64,000 bases of DNA, from the NCBI GenBank assembly GCA_905147135.1, contig LR990057.1:248001-312000 (forward strand), written 5' to 3'. The notes beneath the pieces are model-generated. The model saw only the letters and a list, made by a program, of their open reading frames with translations. It ran no database searches and was not told where the DNA came from. Source of the DNA: Blastobasis lacticolella (Eukaryota > Arthropoda > Insecta > Lepidoptera > Blastobasidae). Shown piece by piece: positions 33,290 to 46,136 of the stretch. Each line of letters begins with the position of its first letter. The stretch's first letter is position 1. The translations under genes were made by a program, and so were the position numbers.

Positions 33290-34290
33290 TTAAATTCAAA
33301 ATTCAAAATTTCTTTATTGATTAGAACATTAAATATCTCTTTCAATCTTTAAAAAAGAGGGGGGTAGGAAAGTAGGAAGGAAACACACAGTGACACGCTG
33401 ACCGCCCTATGGCCGCAGCAAACCCACCCCACGCCAACCACGACCGGACCGTGCTCGACAATGCCAGGCAGAGCCGAACCGCGCTCTTATTGGTATGTCT
33501 AGTATAATGAAGAAAAACCACCTAAAACTATAGCAAGAGTAAGCCAGTCCACCAAGGCAGCACCCGTTCACGAGTATAACGCAGGGCCCAGCCATCGTCC
33601 AATTCAACCATATTTGAGGGAAAAGAGCGACCCGGCCCCCACGCCACAGCCTGACAGACTTTTAAGTGAGCGTGCATCACACATGCTCAATGTGATAGGT
33701 AGTCGCTCCCACCCCACTCTATCCTATCCCTACCCTATCCCTACCCTATCCCTACCCTACCCTACCCTACCCCTACTCTAACTATTACCGTACCCCTACC
33801 AAGACAAGAGACACCATGTGTGGGAAAGGAAGGAAAATTAACGCCGCTTCCAAGGTGGTTCTCCGTGGGGAAAAGAAACGGCAAGAAACCCACAGAGCCT
33901 ACGTTAATTCCTTTTTTTAAAACATGTCTTATGTACTAATACATTATTTGTCCTATATACTATCTTAAAAGTAAATACCTATATAAAACAGCAGTTCAGT
34001 CCCATGGACTTTTGTCATTTACATATTCAGATATACTATAATAACTTTTTTGACATAATTTGTTTTTTATAGCGACTTTAAATTTATTCAATATTAAATT
34101 CTGGATGTCTGTTGGAACCTTATTATAAAAGCGTACACATTGACCCATAAATGATTTGTGGACTTTGGCCAGACAACAAGCACCAGCAACAAGCTTATCT
34201 TTATTTCTCGTATTGATATGATGAACATCACTATTCTTCTTAAATAAGTGTAAATTTCTATGAACATACATTAAGTTCTCAGTGAGTAGT
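33290..34290 (-). mobile_element. LINE 3' fragment with minisatellite inside the nest
   Basis: The minus strand (34271-33996) encodes NTRNKDKLVAGACCLAKVHK, SFMGQCVRFYNKVPTDIQNL and FKVAIKNKLCQKSYYSI, a typical C-terminus of a Jockey/CR1-like LINE protein. The rest, down to the aaattcaaaattcaaaattt repeat at 33291, would be 3' UTR and tail. Confidence 0.6.
33717..33800 (+). repeat. CCCTA/CCCTAT minisatellite
   Basis: About twelve units of ccctatccctac type at 33719-33797, degenerating on the right. It lies inside the LINE 3' region. Confidence 0.85.
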
Positions 34291-34508
34291 GTAAAATCGT
34301 TAATGAATTTATTCGATTATCGATTGTCATTCTCATAGAATCATTGGAATAGATAGTTGAATGGTTATGCTGTGTGTATTATACAAAACCAAATTATGCT
34401 TTGACTAAAATAGGATGATAATTTTGACAGCTCACTAATTGTTGGTCTTTGGCGCACGCCTATGAAGTTTCGTGTTTTTTTTTCAGTAAAATGTACTACG
34501 GAAAATGT

Positions 34509-36396
34509 CACCTCCGTGAAGTTGGCCCCCCAAAGTAATTATCTTTGAATTTAATTAATGCAAATCGTTTGAGAATCGTTTGAGAAGATTTGAGAATAAA
34601 GAAAAATCGTTTGAGAGTTAATAGTTTTTCCAGAAAATTGATTTTGTTTTGGGTGTGAAATTGGCCCCCATATTCTCTATCTCGTCGAAAAATTGACTTA
34701 GACGTTCAATTTTTTTTAATCGTTTAAGAATCGTTTGAGAGGATTTGAGAGTTCAAAAAAACTGTTGGAGAGTTAATATTATAATTGATATTACTTCATT
34801 ATTGTGTGAGTCATTTCCCCGTAATTTCCCCTAGTTTCTCAGGACTTCCGGCCCGCGCAATGCAAATGTTGCGCGGCGTACATGCGCAGACATTCAGGGC
34901 GGACCGTCTGGGAGGAAAAGCCTAGTTAATTTAACTGAAAGATCCGAAATAGTAAAAAAAGAAATCAATTCAACCCTTCAAGTTGGTTCTCGTTTGAAAT
35001 ATAATTTTTTCGTTGCCAGTCACGAATAAGTATTATCTACAGAAACATTCGTTAAAATTAAATAAACGAACTGTAAATTAAATAACTCAACTTAAATAAC
35101 TAAATAACGAAACTGTAATTGAATAAACGAACGACAAAGATGCAAGATTCGATGTACTCTTCCAATCCTATAAGTGCAACATTGTACTATCCCAACCGTT
35201 TTCCCAAGTTATATGTATCCGTTACCGTTAACCGTTACCCAAGTTATACATGTTCGGCAAAGATGAGATTCGATGTAATTTTTCATTCAATACGATGCAA
35301 AGTCCTAAACAATATTTTAGTCCGATGATACATTGTAAGGTGCACCATGCGATCTTCGTCGCCGAGTGGAAGCGAGCTCAGTCTTGTTTCTTACCCGACA
35401 CGGTAAACATAAAACTGCCTCGAGTTTATTCATATTTTCAGTTTTCGATAACTCAATCTTATTTCAGTGTGACTTTCTGTTTTCCGGCACAATGTTTTAT
35501 TTAGCAAATATTTTTTGCACGTACTTTTCGTTGGTGTTTTTTTTTTGCTGTGTGTATTTTTGATTCAGTGTTACTTGCTGTTATTCTGCACAATTTTTTA
35601 TTTACAAATATTTTTTGCACGTACTTTTCGTTGGTGTTTTTTTTTGTGCTGTGTATATATATAGTTCCTAAGTGTTGATGATTTTTTATAACGTTTTCGG
35701 TGCTTTCAGAGCTCCCAAAATACTACCGAGATCTTCGAGATATTCCTCGCCCAAATATGTGTAAAGAAGGACGCCCAAATGACCCCTGATTTTTTCCTAA
35801 GAAGACACAATAATCAAGTCGATAAGCACCTTCGAGTTAGCTGGATAAAACAACATTGAAAAATGTGGTTTTCAGAAAAAAAATAAACTTACTTCCTGAC
35901 AAGTTTTCATGAGGACGGCGAACGAGAAATAAGATCAGCAGTGACCTGCCGACCATGCTGCTCGTCGCTCTCCTTGAGCCTCGAGCTGCTGATTTCAGAT
36001 ACACTGCGCATACAGTCTGCGCATGTACGCCGCGCATTTGCATTGCGCGGGCCGGAAGTCCTGAGAAACTAGGGGAAATTACGGGGAAATGACTCACGCA
36101 ATAATGAAGTAATATCAATTAAAATATTAACTCTCCAACAGTTTTTTTGAACTCTCAAATCCTCTCAAACGATTCTTAAACGATTAAAAAAAAATTTAAC
36201 GTCAAAGTAAATTTTTCGACGAGATAGAGAATATGGGGGCCAATTTCACACCCAAAATTAAAATCAATTTTCTGGAAAAACTATTAACTCTCAAACGATT
36301 TTTCTTTACTCTCAAATCTTCTCAAATGATTCTTAAACGATTTGCATAAATTAAATTCAAAAATAATTACTTTGGGGGGCCAACTTCACGGAGGTG
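34509..36396. mobile_element. 1.9-kb element with ~380-bp terminal inverted repeats and 7-bp TSD
   Basis: 34509-34890 and 36016-36396 are inverse copies starting cacctccgtgaagttggccc. AAAATGT occurs immediately outside each end (34502-34508 and 36397-36403). The arms are rich in the word cgtttgaga(g/a). The interior (34891-36015) has only short frames without recognisable domains, so it is non-autonomous or carries an unknown gene. A 7-bp duplication with CA-starting ends does not fit TTAA, TA or 8-bp hAT patterns cleanly. Confidence 0.85.
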
Positions 36397-36446
36397 AAAA
36401 TGTCGTACTTCATAGACAGGCCCCTTTAGTGAAGTGCCACTAATAA

Positions 36447-37199
36447 CGAATAACAACAGACAATCGATAATCGGTATTGATATAATATAATCGAATATTT
36501 AAAATTAACATTTAGGTAACCTTATTATTTTTTGTAACTAAACTCTTATTCCTTGTTTGGATTTCACCTTAAGATACCTTTCACAACAACGATTTCGAGT
36601 CGCGCGTATTCAACGTAATAGGATGACTGACCGAATAGAAATACGCACGTGTCATAATCGTCGTTGAAGAAGGGTTTTTAATGTCGTATTAACAAATTTA
36701 TAATATAGAAACGTATAATTCAGAAGAAAATAAATAGTTTATTTTGTATAATACGTATAGCATAACCATGCAACTATCGATTCCAAGTTCTATGATAATG
36801 ATAATCGATAATAACGGTCGACTCATTAACGATTGTACACAACGACATCCCTACTGTGATCTGTCAAAATTATGATCCTATATTTGACAAGGTATAATAA
36901 TTTATTTATACGACACGAAAAGCCTTCCACAATGATAATTTCTACACGTGGGTATTTTTAATCGGTCAGTCAGCCTATTTCTTAAAATAAGTGCGAGTCG
37001 AAATCGTTGTTGTGAAAGGTCTTTTATGGTAAAATCCAAATAAAGAATAAGAATTTAGTTACAAAAAATAATATAATTACCTAAATGATTGGTACTATAG
37101 TGTTTTATGAGCAATAAAGTGGTTATCTATTTAAATGTTAATTTTAAATGTTCGATTATTTTATTTGAAAACTGATTTTCGATAGTCTGTTGTTATTCG
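36447..37199. mobile_element. Foldback element, arms ~150-200 bp
   Basis: cgaataacaacagacaatcg at 36447-36466 pairs with 37180-37199, and the pairing continues through tttcacaacaacgatttcga/tcgaaatcgttgttgtgaaa near 36580 and 37010. The middle carries the ctatcgattcca and gatatttgacaagg motifs shared with 33.2-34.4 kb. Confidence 0.6.
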
Positions 37200-37200
37200 T

Positions 37201-37753
37201 AAAGCGCGCTCCACATGTGGACAGTTTCGCGGGAACACGAGAATGTAGAGGGACTATTCGTGTAGTCCCGTGCATGTTTGGCATGTCTCGCCTATTTCAT
37301 AGACTAAGTAGAGATTGTTTGTTGTCGTCTCGATTCGATCGATTTTATATTTATATTCCTAGCGCTTTTTCCCTTAACAGGTTCGGGGTACTCCTGACCA
37401 TGATCCAGAATATTAGTAGATCAAGTAATTACAGTAGAGCAGGTGCTATCACCTCTGTGACCCTGTTTACAGCAGATTACTGATATTACACCGATGAATC
37501 GATAAAATGTCGCGCGTTTTGACTCCACCACATCCCTAATAGGCGAGAATGTAGAGGATCGATTACAGTAGAGCAGGTGCTATCACCTCTGTGACCCTGT
37601 TTACAGCAGATTACTGATATTACACCGATGAATCGATAAAATGTCGCGCGTTTTGACTCCACCACATCCCTAATAGGCGAGAATGTAGAGGATCGACCAA
37701 AGTCCCGGCAAAAGTTTCGCCGGAAGTTTCGGCGAACATGTGGAGCGCGCTTT
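37201..37753. mobile_element. Small TIR element with internal 134-bp duplication
   Basis: Ends aaagcgcgctccacatgt (37201-37218) and its exact inverse at 37736-37753. Inside, 37428-37561 and 37562-37690 are near-identical tandem copies with a 134-bp period (acagtagagcaggtgctatc, then acctctgtgaccctg, and so on). Confidence 0.7.
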
Positions 37754-38035
37754 ATTCTTGGCACTTCAGCAAATAAGCGGTACCAGTCTATGAAGTACGA
37801 CATTATCCGTAGTACATTTTACAGAAAAAAAACAACACTTCATAGGCGTGCGCTAAGGACCAAGAATTAGTAAGTTGTTAAAAATATCATCCTATATTAG
37901 ACAAAGCGTAGTTAGTGGTCGACTAAGCCCAAGAACCTAAGACTGGTCGAACAGACTCGGGAGCTGGGCACACCGTGACGGTAGCCAATGAAAAAACAAG
38001 ATTCTGTGTAATGTCTGTATTGTCGTACTTGGCAG

Positions 38036-38179
38036 GCGAAGCCGCCGGCAAAGTGCGAGCCATCGTTCGCGCTGTGGGACTGGCAGCGCCAGCACGTGCT
38101 CGACTCGCTGGCGGAGCGAGCAGAGATGGTGGTCAAAGTGTTCAACACCATGCAGGGGTTCAAGTGCAATGTTGTGCAG
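38036..38179 (+). CDS. GPT/ALT: Alanine aminotransferase, exon H
   Basis: Forty-eight codons: AKPPAKCEPSFALWDWQRQH, VLDSLAERAEMVVKVFNTMQ and GFKCNVVQ. The start follows CV of exon G in phase 0, giving the V.PP...PSF segment of the family. The end NVVQ runs into GAMYAFP of exon I. Acceptor ttggcag, donor gtgagt. Confidence 0.95.
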
Positions 38180-38194
38180 GTGAGTTGCTATCTA

Positions 38195-38280
38195 AAGGCC
38201 GGAGCGGAATTCGAGCCCGGGACCTCTGTCTTACGAGTCGGATACTCAGACCGCTCGGCCGGCGACGCTCTTTCGTTCCC
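38195..38280 (-). mobile_element. tRNA-derived SINE fragment, antisense
   Basis: On the minus strand ggccgagcggtctgagtatc (A-box half), then cgactcgtaagacagaggtc and a ccgggctcgaattcc B-box-like stretch. It starts about 15 bp after the exon H donor. Related to 54960-55130 and 2220-2500. Confidence 0.55.
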
Positions 38281-40174
<1,894 letters not shown>

Positions 40175-41094
40175 GTGAGTGGCGCTTCTTTTGTCATTGG
40201 TGGGACTGTATGACATTGACAAAGACATGACTGTAATATTGACATTATTTTTTTAGGACTTAAAGTATAACATCAACCTGGTATGAATAATTTTTGTAGG
40301 TTAGTAAATTGTCAATTTTCACTTGACACAGTAGCGAATTATTATTTTAACTCCTCTGCCGGTCTAGCCATCTTTGACAGCTCCGCTTGCATGATGCGTG
40401 TATAGTAGAAAATTGACAGGTCGAAATTCGACTATATCTACCAACATCTACATTGACTCTGACTGTGTAGGATCATCCGCCAATCCGCCTCCTTTGTACA
40501 CCGAAAGTATGTGAATTGTCTATGGACCAAGTTCTACCACAAACGTTAGAACTATTATGTCAGATAACGTTAGCATATGTCAAATTGCATACATTTTTTC
40601 TACCACAAACGATTGTAGATTAACGAAACCTCTTGGCTAAGGCCGCTGGACTTTTATTTATTTTTATTTAAATATTATGTAAGTAATTACGTTAGCCACG
40701 GCCGAAAAGTTAAAAAAAACGATTTACTTTAAATATATATAATTCTGATTTTTAGAATTACAAAGAAAAATTACGATTAACAATAAAATCTAAGTCTTGA
40801 CCCGATCGATGTCTGTATCGAAGTGCCGTGGTCGTCCGGTCACGTAGGCCGCTGCGCGGCAGGGACGAGGCGCGATGTCAGCGGTTTACTCCAGCCGCGT
40901 CAACTGGAGCGGGCGAAGTTCGTGCAAACGCTAACTCAGCTTTTAGGGCCGTGTACACTGTTGTTCGTGGCGTTTGCTAACTTGGCGTATTGCTTACTAC
41001 GCGATCTCGTAACAAGGTATTGGGTACTTGTTTTGACACTCGCACTCGTCACAACATTACACACACAATTATTATATTATACTAGCGGACCCGA
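40175..41094. other. Intronic sequence without recognised features
   Basis: A short frame at 40823-41128 runs into a retroposon tail and has no family resemblance. Confidence 0.35.
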
Positions 41095-41285
41095 CAGACG
41101 TTGTCCTGTCTACACGTCTTTAATTTGAAAATTTCAAACTTTTTTTACAAAATTGTGAATCTAAACTATTCCCAGATCCCCTTGAACACACACAAAAAAT
41201 TTCATCAAAATCGGTCCAGTCGTTTGAGAGAAGTTCAGTGACATACACACTCACAGAAGAATTATATATATAAAGATTTTATTTA
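41095..41285 (+). mobile_element. Common insect retroposon 3' tail
   Basis: The string ctagcggacccgacagacgt, the block ttcatcaaaatcggtccagt, cagtgacatacacactcaca and the end attatatatataaagat form a tail I recall from many insect genomes. It is probably from a non-LTR element. No coding part remains. Confidence 0.5.
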
Positions 41286-41778
41286 ATATAGCTTCTTCGT
41301 CCATACCTCACTCGGCAGGGCTCACTGAAAATCGCTTCGGTTTCTGAGTGGGGTTCCTTTTGCACACATCACCACACGACAACATACCCATGCATATGCA
41401 ACGCCACTGTATAACAATAATATTAAAAAAGAACTGTGTTTTTTAATGGTTTACTCTTTTTATTGTTAATTTTTGTTTGACTCTTACTTTGTATATTTTA
41501 TTTTGTGGTGTTGTTTTTCTGTGATAGAATAATATGAAATAATAATGCAATAAAGATATTACATACTCGTACATACATACTGTCGTTGTCAAAATGATTA
41601 ACTTAAGAATCTAAATAATTACGCGAGAACATTGCGTTTTATAAGCTCTATCAATTACAACTCTCGTTATGTCGGTTGGGGGCCTTTAATCTGCCGCCTT
41701 TTACCAGAGGTTTTCGACATAAGTATTAACTGTACAAATTACGATACACTGACTTGCTTGCTTGTATATTTTGGCTAG

Positions 41779-41927
41779 GTATCTGCGTCGTGCCCGGGTC
41801 CGGGTTTCACCAGAAGCCCGGCACCTACCACTTCCGCACCACCATCCTGCCGCAGACGCCGCTGCTCAAGGAGATGCTCGACATCTTCAAGACTTTCCAC
41901 GAACAGTTCACCAAGAAGTACTCGTAA
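41779..41927 (+). CDS. GPT/ALT: Alanine aminotransferase, terminal exon J
   Basis: Encodes GICVVPGSGFHQKPGTYHFR, TTILPQTPLLKEMLDIFKTF and HEQFTKKYS, then TAA at 41925-41927. The arginine of YHFRTTIL corresponds to the substrate alpha-carboxylate-binding arginine of the family. KKYS is a usual ALT C-terminus. The acceptor ttggctag has a weak pyrimidine tract. The first two bases complete the glycine codon begun by exon I or any of its copies. Confidence 0.96.
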
Positions 41928-44900
41928 GCCAAAGCGCCTAGCGTCCGCCGGCCAGGACCGTAGCCGAGGGAATATCCACGGTCAGGTGCGGGGCCTCGGC
42001 CGCGAGATCGATCGGGATCGATTTGACAAGTTGAGGGTGCGACCGCCTACCGGTTTGAGCGAGTGAAATGGCGATTGTTACGAGATAGCGACGTTCAATT
42101 TGAGTTAGGTGGTCGCTCTCCGGATCGTGGTATTGTTTTCCCCCTGCTCGCAGTTTAAACCTTGTGAACATTCTGCTTTGCCGCGGGATCTAATTATTTC
42201 TTAAGTGGGAAACCACAGACATAGGCGTACGGCACTGTCTCTGAGGGCTGTAGAGGCCAACACGAGAAAGACGCCGTTCCGCACGTTTGTCGCTAGGGCT
42301 TTCAACCAGGCATTACCACGTACGTATGGTCACACCGTCTGTGAGTCTTCCGCCAAACGGAGCTGTCAACAGCTAAGCTCTGATAGTCAGTCAAACACGT
42401 GAATTACTCATTTGACTGAATTGTTTATGAACGGATTTCTGAAATCCTAATACGTCCTATCTACGATGCCTATTTCACAGACTTTGCATCACAGTTTCGT
42501 TTAGAAGACGAAGAAAAAAAGACATTTATTACCTACATAGTACACCACGACATAGTAACAGTTACATAATTTAGACCCTAATCCATCAACTTGTCAAATT
42601 GTTTTCGATCACGAGTGTGGCCGGGGCGGGTAGGAGGGTAGCCGATAGACCGCTGATGGCACCTGTACGGGTCCGCTTCGGTCGATATTGCCTTTCACAC
42701 ATTATTTATGGTATTGTTATCATGATTATGCATTCATCTGTTGTGACAGCATCGCGTCAAAAACCGGCGGTTTTAAAACTACTTTTTCGAAAGTGTTTTC
42801 GCGACCTGGTGTCGTGTTTTTTCTTTATACAACGAGTATTTCCGTCTTTTCTTTCGAAAATATCGGTAAATATTTGAAATTTGTAACGCCGGTCGATGTT
42901 TGTGCAGTGTTATTATTAGTGATATTCGTGAATATTCCCTGTTATGATGTTGAGTGTAGTGTATTTGTATTACCAATCACTCATTGTTGATGCGAGATTC
43001 TAATGTAGTATCATGTATACAATACGGAATATGTGTAAAATTGTGTATAGAAGTAATGAACTCATGTACCAGTCGAGTGGACTTGTGAATCATCATTTTG
43101 GCGTAGTAAGTAAAATTATAATTAATGTAGATAGTGTATGTAAGGTGGCTCGGCAGAATGAATAAGACCGCTTCTATGAAATAGTTATAATTAAGAGGGT
43201 GCACAGCACAAAGCTTATTTATTGTTAAACTACCATACAGCGCCATCTGGTGTTACTTATTCTGTTTAGAGCCATTATGTCGCTGTCCCTTTGGGAAGAG
43301 TAGCTAAAAGTCACTGCTAGAGGCGCCACTAATGGATTGTTTATACTTCAATGCAATAGTTTTTGTTTTATACGTACGGTTGCCCACAAAATGTGATCTG
43401 CCATGCTGAGATTGAAGTTCTGTTTTACGTCATAAAACATCCCTTATGCTAGACCACTGGCCGACCGCACGTTGTGAAATTTTGTAGGTTTTCAGAGCAT
43501 TAAACTGACTACTTTTATGTAACCATTTTTGCAATTGGATATTGAAACAACTACGATCGGGGATCATTATCTTTGTTTGAAATTCAACCCTACTTAGTGG
43601 CGCCCTCTACAAGTTAGGCCTCCACGGTAGTGCCGTCACCGACTCACCGCGTCGCCTTTGTCTCGGCAGCGGCGGCTCCGGCGCGCCGGGCCGGGGGGGA
43701 GAACCGGGCAAGAGCCCCTGCCCCGACCCCTGTCGCCCCTGCCCCAGCAAACCTTGCTAGCTGGAGAAGCAGTGGACCTAGATTCCTGTTGAAAATTACA
43801 CTCACGGTCGTGTGGCTGAGGACGCTGACGGGACGTAAAATAATCCAGATAAAGTACCGTGTCTTCAGATTTTTCATAACGCAATGTAAAAAGGTGGAGG
43901 TTCAGTTGCATGTCATAAAGCAACAAAAAGAAATTTATATTCATCAGCCAGATGACGTCCACTGCTGGGCAAAGACCTCCCCCAGAGATCTCCAAAAAGG
44001 CCGGTTCGATTTTTTGGCTTAAGGTAAATAATGGTTTTATAACTTAAGTTAATTCAGCTGCTAGTTTTCCATAAAATAAAGGTCGATTTTCCTCTTAGCG
44101 ATATTTTAGTGACACGTAAGTTTGTCAAAACTGGTAAACCATTTTCGAGGCCTGGCTGTACTAGTAAACTATTGGTTCCTTGTGATCCTAAATTATCTAA
44201 GTACCTACTAGGCGTTATTAATTGTCACATAAATGGGGCGATTTAGTATAATTTTAGATTGGCTTGAAGTGAGCGTCCTTATGACCTATATGACCACCCT
44301 ACATGACCGCTGGTGTACGAACAGTTACAGAGAAAGTATGTAGTGAATCTTTTCTCCGCAACTAACAGTGCGTAGATATAGTTATGCAAAAGAAATCATC
44401 GATTGATATTCGTTACTTGGGGTAGGGTTTCGCCCGAGATAAGTGTCGGTTAGTTGAATTGATAGAATAGAATGATATTTAAGTTAATTGGGTATTTTAT
44501 GTTATATATTTGAAGTTATTAATTTTGTTTTAAGCGAATTTTCTATTTGTATAAATTATTATCATTTATTGCACTCAATATAATTGTGTGATTCTAAATC
44601 TCGTTTCTGATACACATTTTTAAATGAGCATTGTAATAATGGGTGTCTTGTACAATTTGATGTTTAATCAATGCATTTCAAAGTCATTTATAGTGTTGTG
44701 TTTATTTATATTTGAAAAGTAACCCCATGTAGGGAGTTACTATTTGCGACCCAAACGGTTAGTAGTACTACACGTTCGCTCTGAGTGAGATGGATAGTGC
44801 TGCACAATTAAATTATTATGTACTAGTATTAGTCACGGGTAATGCCATATTTGATCAACTATAATGTAATGCGTTAATCCTGTTGTTACTATTGAGAGTC

Positions 44901-45385
44901 TGGCTGTTACTTTAAAAAATAAGAAAAGGAACTCTGTTTAATAGGATTGAGGTCATAGTTACCCCAGGATAGGCCAGGATAGGACATAATGACAAATAAT
45001 GCGTGTGTATATCCATATAAGAAGGTCAAGGGTGCCCCTGAATAAGATTTACAATTTTTGGCTGTAAAATTGTAACTTTATTGACTGAAGTTGTAAATTT
45101 TTTTTTTTACTTTAGCATAAACTGTGAGGGGGCATGCAAGGCAGGGTATGCATTGCGAAAAGCATCACAGCAGTTCCATATCGTTGAGATTAATGTATTG
45201 TATGTGACCAATATCGCGAATATGTGGAAACATTTATTGTAATTTGTTATTTCAAATAAAATCATGCAATCATGGAAGTTAAGTTGTTTAATTTTTATCA
45301 TTCCTAATAGTTCGCACACTTTCAATGTTTCACCTCTTTTATAATGATTAAAGTGGAGCTACATTCTTCTTCTTTGCGTGTCGAC
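41928..45385 (+). other. ALT 3' UTR and downstream sequence
   Basis: AATAAA hexamers occur at 44075-44080 and 45255-45260, and either could end the transcript. Features within: a GC-rich patch at 43650-43750 and an antisense RTE-like LINE 3' scrap at 43945-44010 (agatgacgtccactgctggg). No other gene was recognised. Confidence 0.35.
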
Positions 45386-45683
45386 TAGTGGCGGGTCAAA
45401 TTTGCGAGGACCTGTAACCGTATTCACAATGGCTCGGAAATCGGATTCGGATACAGAATCGACAAAGGACCCCGCAAAAGTTCTTAGGAAAATGTGGTTT
45501 CAGTTAATTTTGATAAAATTTTCATGTTATAGAGATTAGAGTTTCCGTGGAATCTATCGGGATTCTGAATAACAGTTTTCGAATCGATCGACACGGATTC
45601 GCAGCTCACGAATTTCGTGTCGAATCGTTCGGAAACGGTTTCGAATAATTGTGAATACGGCTACAGTACTCCGCCACTGATAG
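45386..45683. mobile_element. MITE, ~300 bp, inverted ends
   Basis: tagtggcgggtc ... cctgtaaccgtattcacaat at 45386-45430 pairs with attgtgaatacggctacagt ... ccgccactga at 45645-45680. The left arm has an extra ~12 bp. Internal sequence is rich in tcggattcgg/gaatcga words. Confidence 0.6.
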
Positions 45684-46136
45684 AGCGTTATTCGTGGTAG
45701 GGGGCCATTGTCTGGGGGGAGTCACCACACAGGCAAACCATATCCGAGCTACAGCCCCACCGACACATATTTTCCCTGCTTCCCTGGATCTACATTATAG
45801 AATATACCATTCTCTGGTCCGATTTCTCTGTGGACGACTGTACATTACCGTACGGATAAGTAACTGTCATGTGGCTAATGGTGCTCTATTAAGAAGTACA
45901 TTATCCGACTATCAAATCCGGGCTCTTACGGGGCCGGTCCTCTAGCGCCAGCGAATCTAAATTACGTATTTCGCGTGCCTCTGCCACCATCAGCGATGAA
46001 CGCTCCTAGTGTTGCAAAGACGGCATTGGACCATTGGTTCAGGGCGATGGAAAGGATCAAACCCACGCGCGCTCTGTCAAACTAGCAAAATATATGGCCC
46101 GACGACGGTGTGTTGCTCGTTGCCTGAGGGCTTACC
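45684..46136 (+). other. Probable 5' UTR of the following LINE
   Basis: No ORF fits a gag/ORF1 protein. The boundary of the element is not visible. Confidence 0.3.

Larger units (their letters stand above)
33233..37912. repeat. Nested palindromic transposon block
   Basis: Several inverted pairs overlap here. 33233-33285 pairs with 36845-36895 (tttgtcaa..ggatgataattttgac..gtagggatg). 34290-34380 pairs with 36760-36840. 34395-34508 plus 36404-36446 pairs with 37754-37905. 36447-36600 pairs with 37040-37199. A recurrent end motif (aggatgataattttgacag) occurs three to four times. The simplest reading is related inverted-repeat elements inserted into one another, plus one LINE and one unrelated long-TIR element. 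Confidence 0.6.

Noticed and set aside
33717..33800. Telomere-like CCCTA repeat
   Set aside because: Insect telomeres are typically CCTAA/TTAGG; the units here are CCCTA/CCCTAT and sit inside a LINE 3' region.
43630..44022. 130-codon Ala/Pro-rich frame near the ALT 3' region
   Set aside because: Composition follows a GC-rich patch and the frame runs into an antisense LINE scrap; no conserved motif.
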